In this document: positions 17,929 to 26,266 of the stretch, one piece after another
How positions within the stretch are numbered: position 1 is the stretch's first letter
Layout of the letters: each line of letters starts with the position of its first letter
Assembly (NCBI GenBank): GCA_016930775.1
Contig: JAFGGB010000017.1
Span: forward strand, 1-33,510
DNA from: Deltaproteobacteria bacterium
GTDB taxonomy: Bacteria > Desulfobacterota > Syntrophia > Syntrophales > UBA2210
Length of the DNA stretch: 33,510 nt
Direction: 5' to 3'
Notes under the pieces: generated by a model
What the model saw: the letters and a program-made list of their open reading frames with translations, nothing else
Told to the model about the DNA's origin: nothing
Databases searched by the model: none
Made by a program: the position numbers and the translations under genes

Positions 17929-18507
17929 TCAGGATTCTCCGGCGAGACCGATTTCGTCGGCCACCTGGCGCATACCCATTATCACATCGTCGACAAGCGC
18001 CGGAATATTCATGCCGAGCATAGCGGCGCCCTGTTCTATAATTGAACGATCCACGCCGGCAGCGAAGGCCGGGGACTTCCACTTCTTCATCACCGATTTC
18101 ACCGTGAGATCTTTCAGGCTTTTCGACGGCCTGACAAGGGCGCTCGCCGCCACGAGTCCCGTGAGTTCATCGACGGCAAAAAGCGTCTTTTCGAGATCCG
18201 TTTTGGGCTCCAGATCGGAACAGATTCCCCAACCGTGTGAACGAACCGCCCGAATCAATGGTTCGGGCCACATACGCGCTTTCAAAATCTCGCCGGTCTT
18301 TCGGCAGTGTTCCTCGGGGAAGAGCCCGTAGTCGAGATCGTGGATGAGCCCGACAATTCCCCAGGTCTCCTCGTCTTCGCCCCGCTTCCGGGCCATATGT
18401 CTCATGACGGCCTCCACGGCGTAGGCATGGCGTCTGAGACTTTCATTTTCATTGAATTCGTGGAGCAAGGCGATCGCTTCATCGCGGGAGGGAATTTTTG
18501 AATCCAT
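17929..18507 (-). CDS. HD-domain (HDIG-type) protein, putative phosphohydrolase
   Basis: A 192-residue HD-superfamily protein. The metal site is visible as 'RRHAYAVEAVMRHMA' (first His), 'VGLIHDLDYG' (the HD pair) and a later 'RAVRSHGWG'. Proteins of this family usually hydrolyse phosphoester bonds in nucleotides or act as small metal phosphohydrolases; the substrate here is unknown. The ribosome binding site of its ATG (AAAGGA) overlaps the last codons of rsmB, with a 4-bp gap, so the two are cotranscribed and probably translationally coupled. Confidence 0.85.
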   Translation of the reverse strand: MDSKIPSRDEAIALLHEFNENESLRRHAYAVEAVMRHMARKRGEDEETWGIVGLIHDLDYGLFPEEHCRKTGEILKARMWPEPLIRAVRSHGWGICSDLEPKTDLEKTLFAVDELTGLVAASALVRPSKSLKDLTVKSVMKKWKSPAFAAGVDRSIIEQGAAMLGMNIPALVDDVIMGMRQVADEIGLAGES

Positions 18508-18511
18508 GGTT

Positions 18512-19864
18512 CTATCCTTTCTCTCTTGTCGTCAGACGGACTGCATAAAAACCGTCCGTTCCATGCCGATGGGGATATGAACGAAAGGAATTCTCCCCGT
18601 CAAGCATCTCCACGGGGAAATGCCCCGGCGGAGATGCGCGGCGAAAGTCCGGCCTGGCATCGAGAAAAGCCCCCGCGTTTCCCTCGTTCTCTTCTCGCGA
18701 TATGGCGCAGGTGCTGTACACCATGACGCCCCCTTTCTTCATATATTGAACGGCGGCGGCAAGGAGTCGTCGCTGCAGTTCCGCCGCACCCTGAATCTCC
18801 CCGGATTGGCGCTGCCACTTGATCTCCGGATTTCTTCTCAACGTGCCGAGACCAGAGCAGGGCGCATCCACGAGAATACGGTCAAAAACACCGCGATATT
18901 TCTCCCCGAGAAATTCCGTGGCATCGGCCGTCACCGTCTCGATAATCGAAACGCCATGTCTGCGGGAAAGAACCTCCAGTTCGTCGATCTTCCGTTTCTT
19001 ATTGTCCACGGCGACGATCATGCCGCGATTTTCCATCAATTCCGCCAGATGGGTCGTTTTTATGCCTGCGCCGGCGCAGAGATCGAGAACCCTGTGACCG
19101 GGCAGGGGATCGAGAAAAGGAGCTATCATCTGAGAGGCCTCGTCCTGAACCTGCAAGAGCCCCTCCCGGAAGTACGATGTTTCAGAAACCGGCACGGCCG
19201 AGCCGTAAAGATGTACTCCTGCGGTTGCGTATCTGCAGGGCTTCGCTTCCCAACCCTCTGTGCGGAGATTCTCGATTATGGCCGAACGATCGTTTTTTAT
19301 GCGATTGATCCGGATTGTCAGGGGCGGTATTTCATTGTTGGCCTCGCAGAGAGCCTTCGCCTCTTCTTCTCCCAGCTCAAAAATCCACTTTCTAAGGAGC
19401 CAGGGCGGATGCGAAAGTTGAACAGACAGAGGAAACATGGGATCATCCCCCAGAGCCGGACAAGGGAGGCGCCCAAGGCTGCGAACTATGTTTCTAAGGA
19501 TGCCGTTTACCAGACCGGATCTCCCGGGGTAGGCCTTTTTCGTCATCTCCACGGCCTCGTTGACTGCAGCGTACGGAGGAATCCGATCCGTATGAAGAAT
19601 CTGAAAGAGGGCCGTTCGAAGTATATTCCGTATGCCCGTATCCATCCGGTCAATATCGCCCCGGAAGAAGCTCCCGATGAGAAAATCCAGTTCTCCCCTT
19701 CTCCGAAGAGTCCCGTAGACTATGTTCGTCGCGAGAGCTTTGTCGCTTTTTTCGGTGAAAGCTTCACCGGAGAGGCAGTGATCCAGGAGAGGCCCTGCGT
19801 AGGACCTCTCCTCGTCTACACGGTTCAGAACAGCAACGGCAATAAATCGGGGATTCTGTGTCAT
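18512..19864 (-). CDS. rsmB: 16S rRNA (cytosine(967)-C(5))-methyltransferase RsmB
   Basis: SAM-dependent methyltransferase that modifies C967 of 16S rRNA. Residues about 1-140 form the NusB-like RNA-binding domain ('VLNRVDEERSYAGPLLDHCL') and the rest the Rossmann methyltransferase. SAM motif I is 'VLDLCAGAGIKTTHLAEL'. The two catalytic Cys are in 'VDAPCSGLGTLRRNPEIKW' and 'VYSTCAISREENEG'. I chose the ATG at 19864 (450 residues), which begins 'MTQNPRFIAVAVLNRV' as in relatives and follows AAAGGA, over one 42 bp upstream that lacks a ribosome binding site. It lies between the DUF3047 gene and the HD gene in the fmt cluster. Confidence 0.94.
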   Translation of the reverse strand: MTQNPRFIAVAVLNRVDEERSYAGPLLDHCLSGEAFTEKSDKALATNIVYGTLRRRGELDFLIGSFFRGDIDRMDTGIRNILRTALFQILHTDRIPPYAAVNEAVEMTKKAYPGRSGLVNGILRNIVRSLGRLPCPALGDDPMFPLSVQLSHPPWLLRKWIFELGEEEAKALCEANNEIPPLTIRINRIKNDRSAIIENLRTEGWEAKPCRYATAGVHLYGSAVPVSETSYFREGLLQVQDEASQMIAPFLDPLPGHRVLDLCAGAGIKTTHLAELMENRGMIVAVDNKKRKIDELEVLSRRHGVSIIETVTADATEFLGEKYRGVFDRILVDAPCSGLGTLRRNPEIKWQRQSGEIQGAAELQRRLLAAAVQYMKKGGVMVYSTCAISREENEGNAGAFLDARPDFRRASPPGHFPVEMLDGENSFRSYPHRHGTDGFYAVRLTTREKG

Positions 19865-19927
19865 GGTTCCTTTAAAGAAAAACGGCCCATAATTCTTAGT
19901 CCGCATTGAGGATATCGTTATGAGAGT

Positions 19928-20761
19928 TCACTGTTTTCCGGCGCTTTTTTCTTCCTTCCCCGCTCTCTTCATCATTACTATGCTGCTGAAGGCCGCCTCA
20001 ACTCCCTCGTTCGTCTGGTCCGTGTCGGAAAGGACCAGAACCGCCGAGAGGCGGGGAGAATCCATTCCAAAGAGGCGTCGGAAATCCTCTTGAAGGTTCC
20101 TTTCTTCCCAGACCCATCGGCCGGCCCTGTTATTTCCCTGCTCGAGGGCAATCATTTTATGGGTTCCACGCCCCGGGTAATCGACAACCTCTCCCGGCCG
20201 CAATCCCGTCGCCCATATATAGTCTATCTTGTAACCCCAGGGCTCCAGGACGGGCAACACCAGGCCGCGGCCCTCGAAGAATTTTTTTAATTCCGGCACA
20301 TTCTTGAAAGGCTCCTTTTCCGTCCCTTTTCCAAAAACCGCTCTGATCCGCGCCGCCGCGTCGTTGCGCCCGCTGTCCCTTTCCACTGCCATGCCGACGG
20401 ACCGGTTGACCCGCCAACGCCAAGTGAGAACAGGATATTCATCAAGATCGATGTCGCATCGTTTCAGGAGGGCCGATGCGCTGTTCAGGCTCTTCACCTC
20501 GAGAATCATCGTTCCTTCCTTCCGAGAGAGGCTGAAACTGTTTTCCGCAATGCCGAAGTAGGAAATATGCTCCCACCCTTCGGGCATCGCCTGTTCTTCA
20601 GCGTCCCTGCTGAATCCGAGAACAAGAAAAGCCCTGTCGCCGGCCGTTGCGTATCGCTGTTGGACCCCGAAGAAAGCAAACAGGAACGTCCATAGGACGA
20701 GGCATGCCCTGACGACAAAGACGGGGAACCGCTCATTCGATCTCCACGCATAATAAGCCAT
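19928..20761 (-). CDS. DUF3047 domain protein, exported or membrane-anchored
   Basis: A protein of about 277 residues whose body matches DUF3047 ('DEYPVLTWRWRVNRSV', then 'DAAARIRAVFGK', and 'LSAVLVLSDTDQTNEGVEA' near the end). An N-terminal hydrophobic segment ('VVRACLVLWTFLFAFFG') indicates export or anchoring. I prefer the ATG at 20761, which has GAAGAGG about 7 nt upstream; an ATG at 20794, just after the fmt stop codon, has only a weak GAG. Function unknown; the fold is probably a beta-sandwich, which is inference. It sits between fmt and rsmB, which are common neighbours elsewhere. Confidence 0.85.
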   Translation of the reverse strand: MAYYAWRSNERFPVFVVRACLVLWTFLFAFFGVQQRYATAGDRAFLVLGFSRDAEEQAMPEGWEHISYFGIAENSFSLSRKEGTMILEVKSLNSASALLKRCDIDLDEYPVLTWRWRVNRSVGMAVERDSGRNDAAARIRAVFGKGTEKEPFKNVPELKKFFEGRGLVLPVLEPWGYKIDYIWATGLRPGEVVDYPGRGTHKMIALEQGNNRAGRWVWEERNLQEDFRRLFGMDSPRLSAVLVLSDTDQTNEGVEAAFSSIVMMKRAGKEEKSAGKQ

Positions 20762-20801
20762 GATGAACCTCTTCGTCCAGGACCGGCGCTCCATCGCTCA
20801 G

Positions 20802-21746
20802 CTATTCGAGGGTGTCGTCTGAAGAAAGTTTAAACCCCCTTAAAAATTCATCAATGAACATGCGGCGTTTCCCCTCGAGTTGAATCTCCTGAAGATAAAC
20901 GTGGCCGTCTCCTGCCGTGACCTGGAGTCCCGACTCCAGGAGTTTGCCGATTGCGCCGGGATACTTTTCGCCGGAGGTTTCTTTCACTATCCCCGTCGCG
21001 GCAAAGATCTTCAGCTGTTTTTCCCGGAGAAAGGAATAGGCCCCTGGAGTCGAGGAAAGACCCCTGATCTGATTCACGATTTTAACGACGCCGTCGTTCC
21101 AGTCGATATACCCGATCTCCCGGTTGATCCGCGGGGCGAGGGTCGCTTCGGCATGATTCTGCGGAGTCCGTTTCGCCGTACCTTCTATGATCCCGTCGAC
21201 GGCCCGCATGAGGAGTTCCGCCCCCATCAGCGAAAGTCTGTCGTGGAGGTCGTCATACATTTCCTCTTCGCCGATAGGCGTTTCCTTCTGAAGGATTATA
21301 TCGCCGGCATCCACCCCTTCGTTCATGTACATAATCGTAACGCCCGTACGCTTCTCTCCGTTCATAACAGCCCAGTTGATCGGCGCCGCCCCCCGATACT
21401 TGGGAAGGAGCGAAGGATGGACGTTTACGCACCCCAGGGGTGGACCTTCGATGACGGCCTTGGGGAGTATTTGCCCAAATGCAACGAGAACAACGAGATC
21501 GGGAGCGAGATTGCGGAAAACTTCGAGAAAGCTTTCGTCGCGAACCCGTTGCGGCTGGTAGAGGGAAAGTCCCCGCTCTTCGGCGAAGATCTTCACCGGA
21601 GAAGAAATTTCCAGCCGGCCCCGCCCTTGAGGCCGTTCCGGCTGGGTCACCACGCCGATCACCCGATATCCGCCGTCCACAAGGGCCGCAAGGGACGGAA
21701 CGGCAAATTCTGGCGTTCCCATGAAAAGAATCCCCGGTTTTTCCAT
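20802..21746 (-). CDS. fmt: Methionyl-tRNA formyltransferase
   Basis: Formylates initiator Met-tRNA using 10-formyltetrahydrofolate. The protein has 314 residues from the ATG at 21746, which is preceded by GGGAGGTG at the correct distance; an upstream in-frame start at 21794 would only add an unconserved tail. The N-terminus 'ILFMGTPEFAVPSLAAL' and the active-site region 'GCVNVHPSLLPKYRGAAPIN' (catalytic Asn, His) are classical, followed by 'GVTIMYMNEGVDAGDIIL' with the catalytic Asp. The C-terminal OB-fold domain starts near residue 205. The def gene that often precedes fmt is not present. This is the first gene of a minus-strand cluster running to at least 17929. Confidence 0.96.
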   Translation of the reverse strand: MEKPGILFMGTPEFAVPSLAALVDGGYRVIGVVTQPERPQGRGRLEISSPVKIFAEERGLSLYQPQRVRDESFLEVFRNLAPDLVVLVAFGQILPKAVIEGPPLGCVNVHPSLLPKYRGAAPINWAVMNGEKRTGVTIMYMNEGVDAGDIILQKETPIGEEEMYDDLHDRLSLMGAELLMRAVDGIIEGTAKRTPQNHAEATLAPRINREIGYIDWNDGVVKIVNQIRGLSSTPGAYSFLREKQLKIFAATGIVKETSGEKYPGAIGKLLESGLQVTAGDGHVYLQEIQLEGKRRMFIDEFLRGFKLSSDDTLE

Positions 21747-21789
21747 GTCCTCACCTCCCATAAAGTTCAGACAGCGATCACTATAGTTA

Positions 21790-21819
21790 GACATACCAAC
21801 TTTTCGGAAATCCTGTCAA
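21790..21819 (-). promoter_or_regulatory. Possible sigma-70 promoter for fmt
   Basis: On the minus strand a perfect TTGACA (21814-21819) is followed after 18 bp by TATGTC (21790-21795), a weak -10. Transcription would start near 21783, about 37 nt before the fmt ATG. A TATAGT lies slightly downstream but lacks a spaced -35. Confidence 0.4.
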
Positions 21820-21930
21820 ACGGTATGTGCCTGCAACCGTTGGGGCCAAGCAGAAACCGCTCAACTCGAACCGCCAAAGCAGAGATAACTATCAGTCAAT
21901 ACTCTCTCTTTGCTGATCCGGTCGGCACAG

Positions 21931-21959
21931 TTTACAGCCGGTTGATTTTGTACTATAGT
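21931..21959 (+). promoter_or_regulatory. Strong predicted sigma-70 promoter for the exported protein gene
   Basis: TTTACA (21931-21936) and TATAGT (21954-21959), each five of six to consensus, are spaced by exactly 17 bp. Transcription should begin near 21966, about 110 nt before the ATG at 22077. Confidence 0.7.
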
Positions 21960-22076
21960 GCATTTAACTATGGCGTGGTGTCAACGCGAGCGATCCGCGA
22001 AATGCCTCATTGTTTTTTTATCAACCCGGCCGCTTTGTCATAAAAAGCGCGCCAAACGTACAAGGAGGTGTCAAAC

Positions 22077-22658
22077 ATGAAACGCACTATGTCAATTGTT
22101 TTCATCGCCTGTCTCGTTTTTTCCCTGATAATAAGCATCCAGTCCGCCTCGGCGGCCGAACGCATCAGGATCCCCTATCTTTCTCACGGTGGCGACTGGT
22201 TCTGTGGATTGGCCGTCACGAACCTCACATCAACTGCAATAAACGTTACGATGGATCTCGTTACATCGGAAGGAAACAACCACAGCATGTATTTTCAGTA
22301 CAGGACTGAGCTTCCCGAGATCGATCCCTACGCAATCCTTGCGGGACCGATAACTGGAACAGAAGGTATGTACGGCACGGGCGCAAATGTCCCAGGTCCC
22401 GACATCGGCGGCGGTTGCAGACGCTTCTGGGTCGAGTTATGGCACAGCGGCACGGAGGATTTCGCCGCCCTGAGCTTCATGGCCAACTTGAACTCGGGAG
22501 CAATCGCCGGCTATGCTTATGAAACGTTTTTTTCCACCGCCAATACCAATACCTTCGGTGAATATTCTCCTCCAACGTTCGCAGTGGACCTGATACCCGA
22601 TTGGGGAACGAAATATCAACCCTTCCTGCCAAAGGGCTGGTCGCTGCTTTTTCCTTAG
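22077..22658 (+). CDS. Exported protein of unknown function
   Basis: A 193-residue secreted protein. The start at 22077 follows an excellent ribosome binding site (AAGGAGGTG); a GTG inside that site is not a credible start. A signal peptide ('MSIVFIACLVFSLIISIQSA') should be cut after 'SASA', leaving 'AERIRIPYLSHGGDW'. The mature part is rich in Thr, Asn, Gly and aromatic residues. It begins with a pattern ('GGDWFCGLAVTNLTSTAINV') recalling the beta-sandwich repeats seen in exported proteins of deltaproteobacteria. Two Cys could form a disulfide. It has its own promoter and terminator, so it is monocistronic and probably well expressed. I recognise no family. Confidence 0.75.
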   Translation: MKRTMSIVFIACLVFSLIISIQSASAAERIRIPYLSHGGDWFCGLAVTNLTSTAINVTMDLVTSEGNNHSMYFQYRTELPEIDPYAILAGPITGTEGMYGTGANVPGPDIGGGCRRFWVELWHSGTEDFAALSFMANLNSGAIAGYAYETFFSTANTNTFGEYSPPTFAVDLIPDWGTKYQPFLPKGWSLLFP

Positions 22659-22696
22659 CAGCATGTTTTCGAGGCAATAATCGCCTTTAACCATTC

Positions 22697-22730
22697 AGCG
22701 GGGCGGCCGTTGACGGTTCGCCCCGCTTTT
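22697..22730 (+). terminator. Intrinsic terminator after the exported protein gene
   Basis: A 9-bp GC-rich stem (AGCGGGGCG at 22697-22705, CGCCCCGCT at 22719-22727) carries an inner 4-bp stem (CCGT/ACGG) in its loop and is followed by TTTT. It lies 39 bp after the stop codon and just before the next gene. Confidence 0.85.
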
Positions 22731-22747
22731 GCGCAGAGTCGGCCATC

Positions 22748-23194
22748 ATGAAGGATTTTAAAGGAGTTGCACTGAGAGGATTGGCGAACTTGATGGTCGT
22801 CATTGTCATGGCGGGTTGCGCTGCACTGCATGACCGCCCGCCTGAAGAATCACTCCGACCAAAAGTTGAACAACTCGTGGCGCTGAAAACGGCGGGTCGC
22901 TGGGATCAGGTCTACGGCCTCTACGACAGTGGATTCCGAAAAGCAATCAGCCGGGAAGCTTTCCTCGCGGGTCCGAAAGACGTTAAATTCGATGCATGCC
23001 GGATAGGCGAAATCGTTGTCGCTCCCGACGGAAAAACGGCAGTTGCAACGGTGGAAAACGATGTTACCGTCATGGGATTCCACCTGAAAGGCATTATTCA
23101 GAAGCAACAGTGGATCAGGGAGGACGGCAAATGGCGCCTCCAGGTCGATCCCTACTCCAACCCCATCACGGGCAGCAAACAGAAGGCGCCCTGA
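22748..23194 (+). CDS. Small lipoprotein with NTF2-like body
   Basis: A 148-residue predicted lipoprotein. The N-terminal segment ends in 'VMAGCAALHD', with the lipidated Cys at residue 23. The mature part has a helix-rich start ('LRPKVEQLVALKTAGRWDQV', 'YGLYDSGFRKAISREAFL') followed by strands ending in 'REDGKWRLQVDP'. This is the pattern of NTF2/SnoaL-like folds, in which the last strand often reads 'dGkWri'. Function unknown. It follows a strong terminator, and no good promoter was found in the 17-bp gap, so it may depend on read-through. Its stop codon lies in the loop of a terminator. Confidence 0.7.
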   Translation: MKDFKGVALRGLANLMVVIVMAGCAALHDRPPEESLRPKVEQLVALKTAGRWDQVYGLYDSGFRKAISREAFLAGPKDVKFDACRIGEIVVAPDGKTAVATVENDVTVMGFHLKGIIQKQQWIREDGKWRLQVDPYSNPITGSKQKAP

Positions 23195-23207
23195 TGGCGC
23201 CTTTTTT
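23181..23207 (+). terminator. Intrinsic terminator overlapping the lipoprotein stop codon
   Basis: The 8-bp stem AAGGCGCC (23183-23190) / GGCGCCTT (23196-23203) has a 5-nt loop and runs into TTTTTT. The stop codon TGA (23192-23194) sits in the loop and first arm. It may also act weakly on the opposing kinase transcript that ends at 23245. Confidence 0.85.
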
Positions 23208-23244
23208 ATCGGCGTGCTGTAGGGATAGGGGGCAAACGATGCTT

Positions 23245-24342
23245 CTAACGGGGCAGCCTGACAACGAAGGTAGTTCCCATGCCTTCCTGCGAGGCGGCCT
23301 CGATCGTCCCGCCGTGGGCTTCGACGATCTTTTTACAGAACGTGAGACCCAATCCTGAGCCTTTCTGGCGCTCGTCCTTGCCTCTGACGCGAAAAAAGGC
23401 ATCGAAGATGAAGGGCAGCTTGTCCGCCGGAATTCCGGCGCCTGTGTCTTCGATTGTGATGACTTCATAGAGCGCGTCCGATTCCACCCTCACCTTTATA
23501 GTTCCTCCGGGAGGCGTGTATTTCGTCGCGTTTCCGATGATGTTGATGAAAACCCGGACAAGGCTCTCTTCGTCTCCGATGATGTCCGGAAGTTCCGGAG
23601 ACATAAAGACGGCAAGGGCTATGTCCCGCTTCTCGCAAAGCGGTCTCATGTCATCGACGGCTCTCTCCATGGCCCGATTAAGATTAATAGGCTTTTTCTT
23701 CTGCGTAAACTCCCCGGCATCTATCCGGCTGATATCCAGCCAGTGTTCCACCAGCTCCTGAATGCCGCCGAGACGTTTCTCGCAGCGATCGATGATGTCT
23801 CTGGCTTCCAAGGAAAGCGAGGCCGATGCCACGGCTTTCAGCGCCTCGATGTACTGCTGAATCGTCGCCAGGGGCGAACGCATCTCATGGCTCACGAAGG
23901 TTATGAAATTTCTCTGAATCTGCTCCTTCTCTTCTCTGAGACGCTTTGTCTCGATGGCTAGGTTCCTGTGGTCGGTGGCCCGCTTGGCCACAGTCCTCAG
24001 CTGATCGGGGCTGAAGGGCTTGGGAAGATAATCGTAGGCGCCCTTCTTCGTTGCTTCCACGGCGGATACGATGGAAGCAAAACCGGTAATGACAACGATG
24101 ACCGTATCGGGAAGATCCGTGGAAATGATGTCGATTACTTCCATTCCCGAGAGTCCGGGCATTTTCAGATCCACGAAGACGAGACCTGGTTTTTCTTCGC
24201 GAGCCCTTTTAATGCCCTCCGTTCCATCGCAACCGGCGATCACCCTGTAGCCCGATTTTTCAAGGGCCTGGGTGCATCCGTCCCGGATGGGCTCCTCGTC
24301 ATCGATGACGAGAACGAGTGGTTTGTCTCTCCCGCCAAACAT
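23245..24342 (-). CDS. Receiver-histidine kinase (REC-HisKA-HATPase), cytoplasmic
   Basis: A 365-residue soluble signalling protein. Domain order from the N-terminus: a receiver ('LVIDDEEPIRDGC', phosphoacceptor Asp in 'VFVDLKMPGLSG', Lys in 'YLPKPFSPDQL'), a linker coiled coil about 120-150, HisKA with the phosphorylated His in 'FVSHEMRSPLATIQQY', and an HATPase domain with N box ('INIIGNATKYTPPGG'), 'EDTGAGIP' and 'GSGLGLTFCKKIV'. It has no membrane segment. Being led by a receiver, it is likely to be phosphorylated by, or sensed through, another kinase. I chose the ATG at 24342 with GAGGA 8 nt upstream; a TTG 15 bp further out overlaps the previous stop codon. It is the last gene of the signalling cluster. 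Confidence 0.9.
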   Translation of the reverse strand: MFGGRDKPLVLVIDDEEPIRDGCTQALEKSGYRVIAGCDGTEGIKRAREEKPGLVFVDLKMPGLSGMEVIDIISTDLPDTVIVVITGFASIVSAVEATKKGAYDYLPKPFSPDQLRTVAKRATDHRNLAIETKRLREEKEQIQRNFITFVSHEMRSPLATIQQYIEALKAVASASLSLEARDIIDRCEKRLGGIQELVEHWLDISRIDAGEFTQKKKPINLNRAMERAVDDMRPLCEKRDIALAVFMSPELPDIIGDEESLVRVFINIIGNATKYTPPGGTIKVRVESDALYEVITIEDTGAGIPADKLPFIFDAFFRVRGKDERQKGSGLGLTFCKKIVEAHGGTIEAASQEGMGTTFVVRLPR

Positions 24343-24353
24343 GAGTTCAATCC

Positions 24354-24740
24354 TCAACCGGCGAGTTGCGACACGTACCTCAGCAGGTCGTCGGCCTTGA
24401 TCGGCTTATGGAGCACCATATTGACCGTCGGGAACTCGTCGGAAGGTTCGTAGGACTGGAAAGGTCCCTGCAAATCAACGGCGCTCAAGATAATGAGGGG
24501 AAGGTCCTTCCCTCCCTCGGTGGACCGCACCTTCGTAACGACATTGAAACCCTCGCCCCAGGTTTCCATCATCATATCCACGATGGCAAGATCTGGCTTA
24601 ACAGTTTTCACCATCTCGATGCCCGTCTTGCCGTCCTCCGCCAGAAAAATCTCGTATCCTCCGCGCTCGAGGATGAGCTTTGTGGCCATGAGGAAATCCT
24701 TATCGTCATCGATGAGCAGGATCTTTTTTTTCATTGACAT
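24354..24740 (-). CDS. Single-domain response regulator (receiver only)
   Basis: A 128-residue stand-alone receiver. The acidic pocket is 'LLIDDDKDFLM', the phosphoacceptor Asp is in 'LAIVDMMMETWGEGF', and the conserved Lys is in 'VLHKPIKADDLL'. There is no output domain, so it would act by protein contact or as a phosphorelay step. I chose the ATG at 24740, with GGGAGG 8 nt upstream, over a start 63 bp earlier that lacks a ribosome binding site. The receiver-kinase gene starts 11 bp after its stop codon. Confidence 0.92.
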   Translation of the reverse strand: MSMKKKILLIDDDKDFLMATKLILERGGYEIFLAEDGKTGIEMVKTVKPDLAIVDMMMETWGEGFNVVTKVRSTEGGKDLPLIILSAVDLQGPFQSYEPSDEFPTVNMVLHKPIKADDLLRYVSQLAG

Positions 24741-24898
24741 CGTCGGCGCCTCCCTTTCGCGGTTTGTTATTGAATTCAATGCAAAGTCGGCGCCACCAAT
24801 CAACTATCTGATTTTCAACGTAGTTATTATAGCCATTAACTGGTTCTGGGGGTGTTCCGCCCCCGAGACGAGGAAGAAGTACCCTCGGGATTGCGGAA

Positions 24899-26266
24899 TC
24901 ACTCCTGCTTCTCTACGGCGATATCGTAGGCCTTGATCTTCATTCTAAGTGTCTTGCGGTCGATTCCGAGGAACTGGGCTGTTTTATTGATCTGAAAATT
25001 GAAATGTTTGAGGGCCTTCATGATATGCTCCCGTTCTACATCTACCAGTGTCATTCTGCCGGACAGGCTGTCCACTACGGGGGCTTTGGCGCCTTCGTTC
25101 TGGCCGTAATAGAGGATATCCGACTGAAGCACCATCTCGCTGTCGGAAAGAACGCACAACCGCTCCATGGTATTTTTCAGTTCACGTACGTTGCCGGGCC
25201 AACCGTAGGATACGAGAGATTTTTTCGCTTCCTCCGACAACGTGGTTACCCGGCTTCCGTATTTCTTTCTGAAAATCGAAAGGTAATGATAAGAGATTGG
25301 AAGGATGTCGCTCTTGTGCTCGCGAAGTCCCTTGATCTCTATCGGAACGACGGAAATCCTGTAGAAAAGATCTTCCCTGAAACGGCCTGCTTCGATTTCC
25401 CGGCGGAGATCCCGGTTTGTTGCGGCGAGAAGCCGAACATCCACTTTTTCAGACCTTGAGCTGCCTACGCGGGGAACCTCCTGTTCCTGGATGACCCTGA
25501 GAAGCTTTGCCTGTATGTTGAGGCTCACGTTCGATATCTCATCAAGAAAAAGGGTGCCCCCGTTGGCCAGCTGAAAACGTCCCTCGCGGGCCTGTGTGGC
25601 GCCCGTGAAGGCGCCCTTGACGTGGCCGAAGAGTTCGCTCTCCATAATGGTTTCTACGAGGGATGAACAGTCCACCGGTATGAAGGGTTTTGCGGCCCTG
25701 CCGCTCAGCGCGTGAATGGTCTGGGCCACTAGTTCCTTTCCCGTGCCGCTTTCGCCGGCGATGAGGACGGTGCTCTCCGTAGAGGCAACCCGGCGGATAG
25801 TATCCTTCAGTTCTCTCATATAGTCGCTGTCGCCGATCAGTTGTGCCAGCAGTCCCGAAGAATCAACGACTTCAGCCCGCTCCAGAACATTTTTCAGAGC
25901 CTTCCTCAGCTCTGCGGGGCTGAAGGGCTTCGTCAACAGATCATCGGCGCCGGCTTTCATGGCCGTCACGGCGAGGGCTATCGTTCCGTAGCCCGTTATT
26001 ATAATCACCTTTGCCCTGATCTTTTTTTCCCTCTTGATTGTATGGAGTATTTCAAGACCGTCGACCTTGGGCATTCGAAGATCCAGCAACACTGCGTCAT
26101 AGAGATCCGTCAGCGCCATCGCCAGACCGGTTTCTGCATTGTCGGCGCATTCCGGCCGGCAGCCCGCCTTTGCAAGAGCCTGGGAACAGCCATCAAGTAT
26201 GGCGGCATCGTCGTCTATAACGAGCACTCTTGGTTTCGACGATATTCCGTTCACTCGTTCAGACAT
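24899..26266 (-). CDS. Sigma-54-dependent response regulator (NtrC/AtoC family)
   Basis: A 455-residue transcriptional activator. It has a receiver at about 10-125 ('[13 protein letters not shown]', '[15 protein letters not shown]'), and an AAA+ sigma-54 interaction domain at about 145-375 with Walker A '[11 protein letters not shown]', the sigma-54 contact loop 'GAFTGA' and Walker B 'GGTLFLDEI'. A Fis-type helix-turn-helix is at the end ('[20 protein letters not shown]'). It therefore activates sigma-54 promoters when phosphorylated. It overlaps the upstream histidine kinase by 8 bp, so that kinase is its likely partner. The most obvious sigma-54 promoter in the window is that of the formate dehydrogenase operon (32774-32792). 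GGAGG lies 6 nt before the ATG. Confidence 0.95.
   Translation of the reverse strand: MSERVNGISSKPRVLVIDDDAAILDGCSQALAKAGCRPECADNAETGLAMALTDLYDAVLLDLRMPKVDGLEILHTIKREKKIRAKVIIITGYGTIALAVTAMKAGADDLLTKPFSPAELRKALKNVLERAEVVDSSGLLAQLIGDSDYMRELKDTIRRVASTESTVLIAGESGTGKELVAQTIHALSGRAAKPFIPVDCSSLVETIMESELFGHVKGAFTGATQAREGRFQLANGGTLFLDEISNVSLNIQAKLLRVIQEQEVPRVGSSRSEKVDVRLLAATNRDLRREIEAGRFREDLFYRISVVPIEIKGLREHKSDILPISYHYLSIFRKKYGSRVTTLSEEAKKSLVSYGWPGNVRELKNTMERLCVLSDSEMVLQSDILYYGQNEGAKAPVVDSLSGRMTLVDVEREHIMKALKHFNFQINKTAQFLGIDRKTLRMKIKAYDIAVEKQE

Larger units (their letters stand above)
21747..22076. other. 330-bp divergent intergenic region (fmt and exported protein)
   Basis: There is no gene in this gap. 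It holds a possible promoter for fmt on the minus strand (21790-21819) and a good promoter for the exported protein on the plus strand (21931-21959). Nothing else is seen in the middle part (21820-21930). Confidence 0.6.

Noticed and set aside
18620-19909. 429-codon frame antisense to rsmB
   Set aside because: It is a shadow of rsmB, whose SAM and catalytic Cys motifs are clear.
20880-22043. 387-codon frame antisense to fmt, running into the intergenic region
   Set aside because: It is a shadow of fmt, and its last part covers the promoter at 21931-21959.
24741-24898. Perfect TATAAT on the minus strand and a GGGGG/CCCCC hairpin between the NtrC-type and receiver genes
   Set aside because: The TATAAT has no -35 at 16-18 bp, and the hairpin has a 5-bp stem with no T-run; neither is strong enough to call.
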